From the NCBI GenBank assembly GCA_964556565.1, contig CAZKWF010000032.1, positions 1 through 17,936 of the forward strand: DNA of 17,936 nt. Reading direction: 5' to 3'. The notes beneath the pieces were generated by a model. It was not told the DNA's origin. It saw only the letters and a list, made by a program, of their open reading frames with translations, and did not search any database. The stretch comes from SOJZ01 sp964556565 (lineage in GTDB: Archaea > Thermoproteota > Bathyarchaeia > Bathyarchaeales > Bathyarchaeaceae). Positions 7,264 to 13,557 of the stretch are shown piece by piece. A program made the position numbers and the translations under genes. Within the stretch, counting starts at the first letter, position 1. Each line of letters opens with the position of its first letter.

Positions 7264-8019
7264 ATGCTGGCTTGGATAATTTCAACAACATTCTTGATTA
7301 GTCTAGTAGCTTTCATTGGAGCTCTTACTCTGTTCTTAAGAGAGGAAATCCTGAACAGGATTCTGCTAATTCTGGTTGCGTTCTCTGCTGGAGCCTTGAT
7401 TGGAGGAGCCTTTCTTCATTTGATACCTGAAGCAATTCAAGAAATTGGCGTTGATGAGATGTCCATCTTCGCAACATTCTCATATTTACTCGTTGGGTTC
7501 TGTACGTTCTTCGTCCTGGAACAATTGATTAGCTGGCACCACCATCATGCAACATCTCACCCAGAGATAATGCCCTTTTCATACCTAATTCTAATCAGCG
7601 ATGGAGTACACAATTTCATTGATGGTTTGGTGATTGCTGCCTCATTTATGGTAAATTTTCATATTGGAATTACTACAACATTGGCAATAGCATTACATGA
7701 AATCCCTCAGGAAATTGGTGACTTTGGTGTTCTGGTCTATGGTGGATTTGACAAAGTCAAAGCGTTATCTTTGAACTATATATCAGCAATAACAGTGGTT
7801 GTTGGTGGTATTGTAGGCTTCATACTGTACGGTTGGCTAGGTGAATCAGTCTCAGTTCTTCTACCTTTTGCTGCAGGCAATTTCATTTACATAGCAAGCA
7901 CAGATTTGATTCCAGAAATCAGATTCAAGGAAAATATAGTAAGATCGCTAATAAGATTTATCGTGTTTCTAGCTGGAATTGGGCTCATGGTAATATTCAG
8001 ATTTATAGGCCATTCTTGA
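7264..8019 (+). CDS. ZIP-family divalent metal transporter
   Basis: A 251-residue polytopic membrane protein that imports divalent metals (Zn, Fe or Mn) into the cytoplasm. The ZIP signature helices are clear: HNFIDG at about 116-121 in TM4 and HEIPQEIGDF at 145-154 in TM5, which supply the transport-site His, Asn, Asp and Glu. A His-rich loop (WHHHHATSH, about 91-99) lies between TM3 and TM4, as is usual for ZIPs. About eight hydrophobic helices span the protein and the length is normal. I chose the ATG at 7264, seven bases after the repressor stop; a GTG at 7243 would overlap the repressor. There is little ribosome-site sequence, so translational coupling is likely. The pair with the repressor indicates metal-repressed uptake. 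Confidence 0.93.
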   Translation: MLAWIISTTFLISLVAFIGALTLFLREEILNRILLILVAFSAGALIGGAFLHLIPEAIQEIGVDEMSIFATFSYLLVGFCTFFVLEQLISWHHHHATSHPEIMPFSYLILISDGVHNFIDGLVIAASFMVNFHIGITTTLAIALHEIPQEIGDFGVLVYGGFDKVKALSLNYISAITVVVGGIVGFILYGWLGESVSVLLPFAAGNFIYIASTDLIPEIRFKENIVRSLIRFIVFLAGIGLMVIFRFIGHS

Positions 8020-8037
8020 TGCATAGCACGCGCGGAA

Positions 8038-8748
8038 TCACCTTAGTTTAACGTTGGGAAGCAACTCTTGAGCTGCAGTTAGGAACATTTCCATTTCCTT
8101 GTCCGTGAAGGGTTTCAACTTGCTAAAGTCTGGATCTAGAGTTTCCTTTCCGACGCTGACATCAAACTTCTGCAAAACATATTTCTTGCAGCCTTGTATA
8201 CTGCGGCATATTTCTTCTATGTCTTTCTCTTCATGGAGCGTAGGGACTATTGTGGTTCTGAACTCGTAATCTATCTTCGAATCTAACAAGATTCCTACTA
8301 TTTCTTTCACTTTCGCGAGAAGCTCCTCTGCGTTGATGCCTATTGCCTTTGAATATTTTTCCACAGTCAGCGGGGCCTTAATGTCCATGGCTACGTAGTT
8401 AACAAGCCCCTTTTCAATCAACGCTTTCACCATCATCGGGTTGCTCCCGTTCGTGTCTAACTTAACTAGGAAGCCCATTTCCTTCAATTTAAAACAGAGG
8501 TCTGGCAGATCGCTGTGAAGCGTCGGCTCCCCGCCTGTAATGCATACTCCATCGATCCAAGTTTTTTGCTTCTTAAGATAGTCTTCTACTCGTTCAAAAG
8601 GGGTTGTCTCTTCGGTTTCGGGGTGAAGAACGAGGGCGACATTGTGACAGAATGGGCAACGAAAGTTACAGCTTGGAAGGAAGAAGACAGATGATATTTT
8701 TCCGTCCCAATCCACAAAACTTAAGTCAATAACTCCTTTTATCTCCAT
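8038..8748 (-). CDS. nrdG: Anaerobic ribonucleotide reductase activating protein, radical SAM (NrdG2 type)
   Basis: A 236-residue radical SAM enzyme. The cluster motif CNFRCPFC is at residues 27-34 (CxxxCxxC), GGEP at 72-75 and a DTNGSNP segment follows; the short, single-domain length fits the NrdG2/pyruvate formate-lyase-activase-like group that generates a glycyl radical on an anaerobic enzyme, most often class III ribonucleotide reductase. The ATG at 8748 has GGGAGG about nine bases upstream; an upstream ATG at 8805 is less likely. No nrdD or other glycyl-radical enzyme lies within the window, so the exact target is inferred from family only. It converges on the ZIP gene with an 18-base gap. 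Confidence 0.88.
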   Translation of the reverse strand: MEIKGVIDLSFVDWDGKISSVFFLPSCNFRCPFCHNVALVLHPETEETTPFERVEDYLKKQKTWIDGVCITGGEPTLHSDLPDLCFKLKEMGFLVKLDTNGSNPMMVKALIEKGLVNYVAMDIKAPLTVEKYSKAIGINAEELLAKVKEIVGILLDSKIDYEFRTTIVPTLHEEKDIEEICRSIQGCKKYVLQKFDVSVGKETLDPDFSKLKPFTDKEMEMFLTAAQELLPNVKLR

Positions 8749-9110
8749 CAATCGATGCCTCCCTTCTTTTGTGTGCAGTGTCTGCAATATTGAATTTACA
8801 ACCAAGTACGTTCAAACGAATTTCTCCTTTCACAGTTTTCAACCTCACAACTGTGAGTTAAGGACATAAATTCACGCTTAAAGTTATCTTTTACATATAC
8901 TTTGACAATTATCTTTTATGCCAAATGTCTGCGTTCAATCATGACGCAAACTCCGTGCACGACATCAATGTTGTTGTCATCGCAGAATTTGATGGCTTTT
9001 TCAAATTCTGAGCCTTGTTGCATCCAAACCTTTGTGATTCCAAGCGTCTTGCAAGTCTTAACCGTTTCCTCTGTAACTTTCGGTGGAACCACAAGGTCGA
9101 CAACATCAGG

Positions 9111-9165
9111 TTTCGTTGGCGTTTGGGTTTACTGGATACGTCTTATATCCAGCTTCTTTCAGGTC
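9111..9165. repeat. 55-base duplicate, left copy at gap edge
   Basis: Exactly identical to 9266-9320. The suffix of the left contig equals the prefix of the right contig, with length 55, a common assembler k-mer. It is therefore an assembly overlap and not a biological repeat. Confidence 0.95.
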
Positions 9166-9265
9166 NNNNNNNNNNNNNNNNNNNNNNNNNNNNNNNNNNN
9201 NNNNNNNNNNNNNNNNNNNNNNNNNNNNNNNNNNNNNNNNNNNNNNNNNNNNNNNNNNNNNNNNN
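9166..9265. other. Scaffold gap of 100 N
   Basis: Exactly 100 N bases, a placeholder length used by scaffolders. The flanking 55-base identity shows that the real distance between the contigs is probably not 100 bases. Confidence 0.98.
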
Positions 9266-9320
9266 TTTCGTTGGCGTTTGGGTTTACTGGATACGTCTTA
9301 TATCCAGCTTCTTTCAGGTC
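9266..9320. repeat. 55-base duplicate, right copy at gap edge
   Basis: Exactly identical to 9111-9165. On the minus strand it encodes DLKEAGYKTYPVNPNANE of the CoA-binding protein. It ends at the point where the two contig paths diverge. Confidence 0.95.
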
Positions 9321-9447
9321 TTTGTACACTTGGTATCCGTATTTCTTGGGATTTCTGCTTGCGCCTACAACGGCGAATATGTTTCGCTTATTCAAAAATT
9401 CCTTTATTAATTTCTCGTTCATCCCATTTGTTTCCCTTAACAGCGTA

Positions 9448-9864
9448 CTAGAGATAGCGTGTCATTTTTGGTTCTAGCATTTGCCTAGGCATCGCACCAA
9501 CGATTCTATCTACAAGTTGTCCATTCTTGAACACTAACAACGTGGGAATACCCATAATCTCGTATTGCATGGCAATTTCCCGATTTTCATCTACGTTAAG
9601 CTTCCCAAACAAGATTTTCCCAGCGTAGTCTCGCGCCATCTCCTCAATGATAGGGGCAACCATATGGCATGGAGCACACCAAGGTGCCCAACAGTCAACC
9701 ACCACTAGAGAATGATTTTGAATAGTCTCTTTAAACGTCGCATCAGTTACCTCAATAGGTTTATCCGAAGCTGGTTTCTCAGAGTTTTGAACTACTCTAC
9801 GTGCCATTTCTTCCAGTTTCGCCTGTTTAATCTTCTCCAGTTCCTCATCCTTCTCCTTTTTCAT
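9448..9864 (-). CDS. Thioredoxin with charged N-terminal extension
   Basis: A 138-residue thioredoxin that reduces protein disulfides in the cytoplasm. The active site WCAPC is at residues 62-66, with VVVDCWAP before it, and the cis-proline segment GIPT is at about 105-108. Ahead of the thioredoxin fold is an extension of about 35 residues, highly charged and helical (KKEKDEELEKIKQAKLEEMARR), without a signal peptide; it could mediate a protein contact. An extra Cys at 58 precedes the active site. The ATG at 9864 has GGAGG four bases upstream. A 12-base palindrome containing TTTATAAA (9914-9925) is at the right distance to be its TATA box. The next gene downstream, a CoA-binding protein, is 25 bases away and is probably co-transcribed. 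No thioredoxin reductase is in the window. Confidence 0.92.
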   Translation of the reverse strand: MKKEKDEELEKIKQAKLEEMARRVVQNSEKPASDKPIEVTDATFKETIQNHSLVVVDCWAPWCAPCHMVAPIIEEMARDYAGKILFGKLNVDENREIAMQYEIMGIPTLLVFKNGQLVDRIVGAMPRQMLEPKMTRYL

Positions 9865-9913
9865 AGAACCTCCACCCGACGTGGTTTCTTATTTCGCTCA
9901 ATCTAATTGCAGC

Positions 9914-9925
9914 GCTTTATAAAGC
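9914..9925 (-). promoter_or_regulatory. TATA box in perfect palindrome, thioredoxin promoter
   Basis: GCTTTATAAAGC is a perfect 12-base palindrome whose TTTATAAA core suits TATA-binding protein. It predicts a minus-strand start near 9893 and a leader of about 29 bases with GGAGG before the ATG at 9864. Because it is symmetric, it could also fire rightward. Confidence 0.5.
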
Positions 9926-10084
9926 TGTTGCACATAGGAATCCGCCTGTGGATTAGTCTCACTGCGACAAAGTCGTGTAACGAAACTGACCTCGAAACAG
10001 ATGTAATCAGTGTCCTCAATGAAACCATCAATGAGAACAGTGATATTGTGCTGTCATCTACTTGCCCAAAACAGGCAGAAATCG

Positions 10085-10092
10085 TTAAATAT
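10085..10092 (+). promoter_or_regulatory. TATA-like box for the Mrp ATPase gene
   Basis: TTAAATAT lies about 45 bases before the ATG at 10135, giving a leader of about 20 bases. It supports the shorter start for this gene. Confidence 0.35.
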
Positions 10093-10134
10093 GCTCTATC
10101 TGGTAAGCACCTCGGACAGTTAGCTCGTTCAAGT

Positions 10135-11049
10135 ATGGAAAAATGTGATGGTGAATGTAATTTGAGTTCAAAGGCAAAGGAACTAGCCGACGCAAGAAAA
10201 CGGGTCTACGAAGAAGAACAACGGAAACTTAGAGCTAGAATGCGCAAAATCAGGCACAAGATAGCCGTGATAAGCGGCAAAGGTGGGGTAGGTAAGAGCA
10301 CGGTGACGGTGAACTTGGCGATGGCTTTCGCCAAGCACGGTTACGCTCATAGCGTAGGCATTCTTGACGCAGACATAACGGGTCCCTGTGTGCCAAAAAT
10401 AATCGGTTTACACGGACAAAGACTTCAAGCCGGACCTGCAGGCATATTTCCCGCGGTGGGCCCTTTGGGAATTAAGGTGCTGTCTATGGACTTTCTGCTT
10501 CCAAGCGACGAATCACCAGTCATCTGGCGTGGTCCGTTGAAGATGAATGCAATCAGTCAGTTTCTGTCAGACATCGTTTGGGGAGAACTTGACTTTCTCT
10601 TCATAGATCTTCCTCCAGGGACCGGCGACGAACCCCTCAGCATCATGCAGCTTCTTCCAGAAATGGACGGTGTTGTAATAGTTACCATACCTTCAGAGGT
10701 TTCGCAGATCGTCGTTAGGAAAGCTGTGACCTTTTCTAGGAAGTTGAACATCCCCGTCATAGGCATCATAGAAAACATGAGCGGGTTCGTCTGCCCAAAA
10801 TGTGGCGCAGAGACCAGCATATTCAAAGTTGGAGGCGGAAAAAAGATAGCAGAGGACTTGGTGATTCCTTTCCTGGGAGGTATTCCGATAGATCCTGAAA
10901 TCTGCGAGGACTCCGACAAAGGTGTGCCCTTCATAGTTGAGCACGCGAATTCTCCTGCGACAAAGGCTTTTATGAAAATTGTTACAGAAATTGAAAGATT
11001 CCTTAAGACTAAGAAGACACAATTCGAAAGCGATGAAGAGGGTAATTGA
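10135..11049 (+). CDS. mrp: Mrp/NBP35-family Fe-S cluster carrier ATPase
   Basis: A 304-residue deviant-Walker P-loop ATPase that holds and delivers [4Fe-4S] clusters to apo-proteins in the cytoplasm. The P-loop GKGGVGKS is at 48-55, DADITGP and DLPPGTGD (158-165) follow, and the C-terminal CPKC (Cys 220 and 223) is the cluster-bridging pair of the dimer. The N-terminus KCDGEC keeps only two of the four cysteines of the eukaryotic NBP35 N-cluster. I chose ATG at 10135 because MEKCDGEC matches usual archaeal N-termini and a TATA-like TTAAATAT lies about 45 bases upstream. The frame stays open back to a TTG at 9907, but the extra 76 residues match nothing and run into the thioredoxin TATA box. 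It stands near a NifU-domain gene of the same pathway. Confidence 0.93.
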   Translation: MEKCDGECNLSSKAKELADARKRVYEEEQRKLRARMRKIRHKIAVISGKGGVGKSTVTVNLAMAFAKHGYAHSVGILDADITGPCVPKIIGLHGQRLQAGPAGIFPAVGPLGIKVLSMDFLLPSDESPVIWRGPLKMNAISQFLSDIVWGELDFLFIDLPPGTGDEPLSIMQLLPEMDGVVIVTIPSEVSQIVVRKAVTFSRKLNIPVIGIIENMSGFVCPKCGAETSIFKVGGGKKIAEDLVIPFLGGIPIDPEICEDSDKGVPFIVEHANSPATKAFMKIVTEIERFLKTKKTQFESDEEGN

Positions 11050-11153
11050 ATAAGGACGTTATATCCACGGTTGCAGACAGTCTAGGAAACGGCAATGATT
11101 ATTTCATAATACTTTGTAATGGCATTGCGGGTTCAGTGGTTTGCTGTTTCTAA
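11046..11153 (+). CDS. Possible coupled 35-residue ORF after mrp (doubtful)
   Basis: A TTG overlapping the mrp stop (TTGA) opens a 35-residue frame, MNKDVISTVADSLGNGNDY followed by a hydrophobic end with two adjacent Cys. GAGGGT lies just before it and TTGA overlaps are common coupling sites, but there is no family match I recognise and the length is within chance. It could also be a decayed gene start. The rest of the interval to 11342 shows no gene. Confidence 0.2.
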   Translation: MNKDVISTVADSLGNGNDYFIILCNGIAGSVVCCF

Positions 11154-11342
11154 GTGGGTTTCAAGAAACATCTCAATCTAAAGAATAAGCCTAGTCACTC
11201 ACTCTGAAACTCAACTCAACCTAAGCTCTGTCGCTTTTCGAATTAATGAATCCTATGACGGTTTCTCTACTTGTTTTTCGAAGTTAATTGTTCCACACGC
11301 AGAGCGCCGCTCTTCCATTCGGCTCATTTCACTAAGCTAGTG

Positions 11343-11573
11343 TTAGAACGCTTCTACACTAACTATTTCTGGTATCTTTTTCTTAAGGTATTGCTCCACT
11401 CCCATTTTGAGGGTCATAGTTGACATTGGACATCCAGCGCAGGCTCCCTTCAGCCTGACCTTAACAACACCGTGGTCCACTTCCAAGAGCTCTATGTCTC
11501 CTCCATCAGCCTGCAACCGAGGTCTCAGTTCTTCAAGGGCTTTTTCCACGCGGTCTCGGATCGTTCCTTCCAT
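11343..11573 (-). CDS. NifU C-terminal domain protein (Fe-S scaffold/carrier)
   Basis: A 76-residue stand-alone NifU C-terminal (Nfu) domain, which binds a [4Fe-4S] cluster between two subunits through its CxxC and passes it on. The core reads LRPRLQADGGDIELLEV and KVRLKGACAGCPMS, with Cys 45 and 48 as the cluster ligands, and ends in VEQYLKKKIPEIVSVEAF. The start ATG at 11573 is chosen over 11648: a TATA box (CTATTTATAAG on this strand, 11607-11617) would put the transcript start near 11586, downstream of the longer start, and GGTGA lies five bases before this ATG. It converges on mrp, which probably acts in the same pathway. Confidence 0.93.
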   Translation of the reverse strand: MEGTIRDRVEKALEELRPRLQADGGDIELLEVDHGVVKVRLKGACAGCPMSTMTLKMGVEQYLKKKIPEIVSVEAF

Positions 11574-11606
11574 TGTGTTCACCGAGACTGCATTATGAAA
11601 CACTGT

Positions 11607-11617
11607 CTTATAAATAG
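11607..11617 (-). promoter_or_regulatory. TATA box for the NifU-domain gene
   Basis: CTATTTATAAG on the minus strand, with the centre about 39 bases before the ATG at 11573. It implies a leader of about 13 bases containing GGTGA. Confidence 0.5.
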
Positions 11618-11656
11618 CGTGTGTGAGGGATTCTGTTAAGTAAGGCACCGCGGATT

Positions 11657-11672
11657 TAGGTCAAAAGACCTA
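11657..11672. promoter_or_regulatory. Palindrome between divergent NifU-domain and SEC-C genes
   Basis: TAGGTC-AAAA-GACCTA is a perfect 6-base inverted repeat with a 4-base centre. It lies between two divergent TATA boxes (11607-11617 and 11695-11704), about 40 and 23 bases from them, a natural place for a shared operator. The binding protein is unknown. Confidence 0.4.
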
Positions 11673-11694
11673 GTAGAATCATGAGATAGATATG

Positions 11695-11704
11695 TTTATA
11701 TTTA
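11695..11704 (+). promoter_or_regulatory. TATA box for the SEC-C microprotein
   Basis: TTTATATTTA lies about 40 bases before the TTG at 11739, predicting a start near 11724 and a very short leader that includes GGAGG. Confidence 0.5.
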
Positions 11705-11738
11705 CAAGTTCATAGTTTTCAATTGGAGGCGAATAGTA

Positions 11739-11837
11739 TTGTCATGTGGATGTGGAGGAAAAAAGAAAGCAACAGAACCAAATGATCCTTGTCCATGCGG
11801 TAGCGGGAAAAAATACAAAGACTGCTGTGAGAAATAA
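11739..11837 (+). CDS. SEC-C motif microprotein (32 residues)
   Basis: A 32-residue protein, MSCGCGGKKK then NDPCPCGSGKKYKDCCEK. The second half is a textbook SEC-C motif (CxCGSGKKYKxCC), the zinc-binding element at the end of bacterial SecA and of many other proteins, where it mediates protein contacts. Here it is the whole protein apart from an extra CGC pair at the N-terminus. The TTG start has GGAGG nine bases upstream and a TATA box 40 bases upstream. A run of six T at 11870-11875 follows the stop and may end the transcript. Its role is unknown; zinc binding is a family-based inference. Confidence 0.8.
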   Translation: MSCGCGGKKKATEPNDPCPCGSGKKYKDCCEK

Positions 11838-11869
11838 GCATAAAGAACCCCCATAGTTCTTCTTCACCC

Positions 11870-11875
11870 TTTTTT
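11870..11875 (+). terminator. Possible T-tract terminator after the SEC-C gene
   Basis: Six T in a row follow a pyrimidine-rich stretch about 33 bases after the SEC-C stop. Archaeal RNA polymerase stops at such tracts without a hairpin. Weak evidence on its own. Confidence 0.3.
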
Positions 11876-11953
11876 GTCAAGGAAACATGCATGAAGCAGT
11901 TTAAACTATGAGGTGACATGGTAACAAAGTAACTCAGCTTTGTGGGGTTCCAA

Positions 11954-12238
11954 ATGAGCTTGGCACCGTCGGAGCTGGAGCGGTATAATAGGCAGATGCC
12001 AATTTATGGTTGGGGATTAGAGGGGCAGACAAAGCTAGAAGATTCAAAGGCCATCATAGCTGGCCTCGGTGGATTAGGATGCCCTGCATCACTCTACCTT
12101 GCGGCTGCTGACATCGGAAAAATCGTTCCAATAGACAAAGGGAAATTCAAGCTAAGTTATCTAGATCGTCAAATTCTATGTTGGCAAAGCGATTTGGGGC
12201 GATTCAAGGCTGAAGTTGCATGCATGCATTTTTGCTGA
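11954..12238 (+). pseudogene. Truncated ThiF/MoeB/HesA-family E1-like adenylyltransferase
   Basis: The 94 residues start as a normal MoeB/ThiF enzyme: LERYNRQMPIYG, then the nucleotide loop GLGGLG at about 37-42, then LDRQILCW. These enzymes adenylate the C-terminal glycine of MoaD or ThiS. The frame stops after GRFKAEVACMHFC, where a full enzyme runs about 150 residues further, so the catalytic Asp, the zinc CxxC pairs and the acceptor-binding part are all missing. The second family aspartate of the DxD motif is also lost (IDKGKFK). The truncation point coincides with a palindromic ATGCATGCAT (12220-12229). I read it as a remnant after a deletion; a short functional domain cannot be excluded. 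MoaE follows 50 bases later. ATG at 11954 was chosen over GTG at 11942. Confidence 0.75.
12220..12230. repeat. ATGCATGCATT element, copy 1
   Basis: A palindromic ATGCATGCAT followed by T. It sits at the truncation point and stop of the ThiF-like gene. Identical 11-mers occur at 14097 and 17759, each at the end of a plus-strand gene. Confidence 0.5.
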
Positions 12239-12289
12239 CATAAAGCTTTACAAATAATACATAGTTCAATAGAAGTGCGGTGTGTCTAT

Positions 12290-12730
12290 ATGGTTAAACA
12301 CGCAGGGATCCACAATAAAGGAGAGCTTTCGCTCTTTGACGTGCTCGAATCCATCAAGAATAAACCAGATTTTCCTAAGGCGGGTGCCTTCGGAGTTTTC
12401 GTCGGTGTAGTCCGGGGCGAAACCACACACGGCGAGGTTGTAAAAAAGCTGCACCTAGAAGCGTATGAGGAAAAAGCCGACAAGGTTCTCAATGATATTT
12501 GCAAAGACCTTCGAAAGAGGCCCGGTGTAGTAGATGTGCAGATCCATCATTTCGTCGGGGAGTTTAGCGTTTCTGAAGGTTTAGTTTACGTCGTCGTGGC
12601 TGGTGCTCATAGAACGGATGTGTTTCCAGTTCTGAGAGAGGCTGTGGAGCGTTACAAGAAGGAGGCTCCGATTTGGAAGAAGGAATATCTGGAAAGCGGA
12701 AAATCCAATTGGGTTTCAGAACCGCGCTAA
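12290..12730 (+). CDS. moaE: Molybdopterin synthase catalytic subunit MoaE
   Basis: A 146-residue MoaE. With thiocarboxylated MoaD it inserts the dithiolene sulfurs into precursor Z (cyclic pyranopterin monophosphate) to form molybdopterin, for Mo or W enzymes. Recognisable sites are FVGVVRG at about 37-43, the AHR of GAHRTD (106-108), and the lysine region RYKKEAPIWKKE (121-132), where Lys 123 and 130 match the catalytic lysines of the family. The length is normal. The ATG at 12290 is preferred to a GTG at 12275; a TATA-like TTACAAATAA at about 12248-12257 would give a leader of about 10-15 bases. Its MoaD partner is probably the gene 4.7 kb to the right, so the subunits are not in one operon. 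An E1-like remnant lies just upstream. Confidence 0.95.
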   Translation: MVKHAGIHNKGELSLFDVLESIKNKPDFPKAGAFGVFVGVVRGETTHGEVVKKLHLEAYEEKADKVLNDICKDLRKRPGVVDVQIHHFVGEFSVSEGLVYVVVAGAHRTDVFPVLREAVERYKKEAPIWKKEYLESGKSNWVSEPR

Positions 12731-12867
12731 ATCGAGGCGAGCCTCAGATGGCCTGGTTCCCACAAATGTTATTGAATAGGAATTACATAAAATTGTGGTT
12801 ACCTTTAACATACCAACCAGCCTTTCGACTGCGTGGTTATCCTTGAATTTATGTGCATGCAGAGAAG

Positions 12868-13347
12868 CTATTCACGTTCCTCTAGGTAGCTGTATCCTTC
12901 GTCTACCTTTTTCTGCATTTTTTCAGCATATCTTCCGATGCTGTTTTGTCTAATGCTTTGAAGTGCCTGTGTAAGTCCTTTGTAGCCTTTGCGATATGGA
13001 GCTAGGTTCTCACATGTCTCGGATTCACTGCATTCGGCGCAGGTGCGGTAACCCTTTTGTTTTGTACATGAACGCACTTTACAGTCTGGGTCTCCGCCGC
13101 CTTGGAGGCAGCCTGGGCAATCACCGAACATCTTGACCAAACCGTTCATAACTTGGTTGAATTCATTGTAGTGTTCTAAGCTTGGTTCCCACTTGGCGAG
13201 TTCTGGCATAATCTTGTCGAAGCCATAAGAAGCAATAATGTCACGTAGATTGTTGACGGCGGCTTTGATTTTTTCTTGACGGATTCCACAAGCGTTGCAG
13301 TAGAGACCACAGTAACCAACGAGGCTGGCTGGATTAGTTTTGACCAT
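12868..13347 (-). CDS. DUF3795-like cysteine-rich protein
   Basis: A 159-residue protein with an N-terminal VGYCGLYCNACG (Cys 13, 17 and 20), a helical middle of about 60 residues, and a second cluster (FGDCPGC, DPDCKVRSC, RTCAEC, TC) near residues 91-130, at least eleven cysteines in all. This layout matches the DUF3795 type, a family without firm function that is thought to bind metal or Fe-S. The C-terminus is a charged helix (GRYAEKMQKKVDEGYSYLEERE). ATG at 13347 is chosen: a longer frame to 13479 overlaps the small zinc-ribbon gene, whose stop lies four bases upstream, and GAAGG precedes. The tight spacing implies translational coupling. Confidence 0.75.
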   Translation of the reverse strand: MVKTNPASLVGYCGLYCNACGIRQEKIKAAVNNLRDIIASYGFDKIMPELAKWEPSLEHYNEFNQVMNGLVKMFGDCPGCLQGGGDPDCKVRSCTKQKGYRTCAECSESETCENLAPYRKGYKGLTQALQSIRQNSIGRYAEKMQKKVDEGYSYLEERE

Positions 13348-13351
13348 GCAT

Positions 13352-13489
13352 TTATACCTTCTTTGTGTGTTTTTCTTTCGGTGCACCGCACTTTGAACAT
13401 TTTGTTTGGCGACACCTACTTGTATATTCAGTTTTGCATTCCGTACATATCCATGTTGGCAACTTATCTCCATCCTCACTCATCAACAT
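13352..13489 (-). CDS. Zinc-ribbon microprotein (45 residues) coupled to the DUF3795-like gene
   Basis: A short gene encoding 45 residues: MLMSEDGDKLPTWICTECK, then RQTKCSKCGAPKEKHTKKV. Two CxxC knuckles (CTEC and CSKC, with an extra Cys between them) form a simple zinc ribbon; the C-terminus is basic. The start at 13489 is uncertain (a second ATG lies six bases on); AGGAAA and a TATA-like CTTAATAG (about 13520-13528) lie upstream. The stop is four bases before the ATG of the next gene, so the two are almost certainly one operon. A role in nucleic-acid or protein binding is common for such ribbons but is only inference. Confidence 0.65.
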   Translation of the reverse strand: MLMSEDGDKLPTWICTECKTEYTSRCRQTKCSKCGAPKEKHTKKV

Positions 13490-13557
13490 TTTGAGTGTTT
13501 CCTAGTGCGAAATCGACGCTATTAAGAGTTATGTGCCCCCCATTTTCTTAACAAACC

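Larger units (their letters stand above)
8916..9422 (-). pseudogene. CoA-binding (YccU-like, Rossmann) protein, split by scaffold gap and probable indel
   Basis: Two halves of one gene. The N-terminal half (9422 down to 9266) reads MNEKLIKEFLN, NIFAVVGASRNPKKYGYQVYK and YKTYPVNPNANE, the start of the CoA-binding domain. The C-terminal half (9110 down to 8916) reads PDVVDLVVPPKV, ITKVWMQQGSE and VVHGVCVMIER, the rest of that domain. Between them is a 100-N gap with an identical 55-base sequence on both sides. Collapsing the duplicate does not restore the frame: it gives NANE, then Thr, then a stop, and about 13 residues normally found here (VxGxxCYPSL-like) are missing. The gene may therefore be intact in the organism and damaged in the assembly, or truly broken by a deletion of about 40 bases in part of the population. 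It lies 25 bases after the thioredoxin gene. Confidence 0.7.

Noticed and set aside
9111..9320. Direct repeat as a possible mobile-element or attachment-site duplication
   Set aside because: The copies abut the N gap exactly and have k-mer length, so an assembly overlap explains them fully.
8902..9477. Long plus-strand frames running through the N gap
   Set aside because: They are open only because N bases translate as unknown residues; the real gene is on the minus strand.
9907..10134. 76-residue N-terminal extension of the Mrp ATPase
   Set aside because: It begins inside the thioredoxin promoter palindrome, resembles no Mrp N-terminus, and a TATA-like box lies within it just before the better start at 10135.
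12734..12745. Small inverted repeat GAGGC-GA-GCCTC just after moaE
   Set aside because: The loop is only two bases and no T-tract follows, so a terminator call is not supported.
13348..13479. 44-residue N-terminal extension of the DUF3795-like protein
   Set aside because: This stretch encodes the 45-residue zinc ribbon in another frame with clear CxxC knuckles, and its own translation is not family-like.
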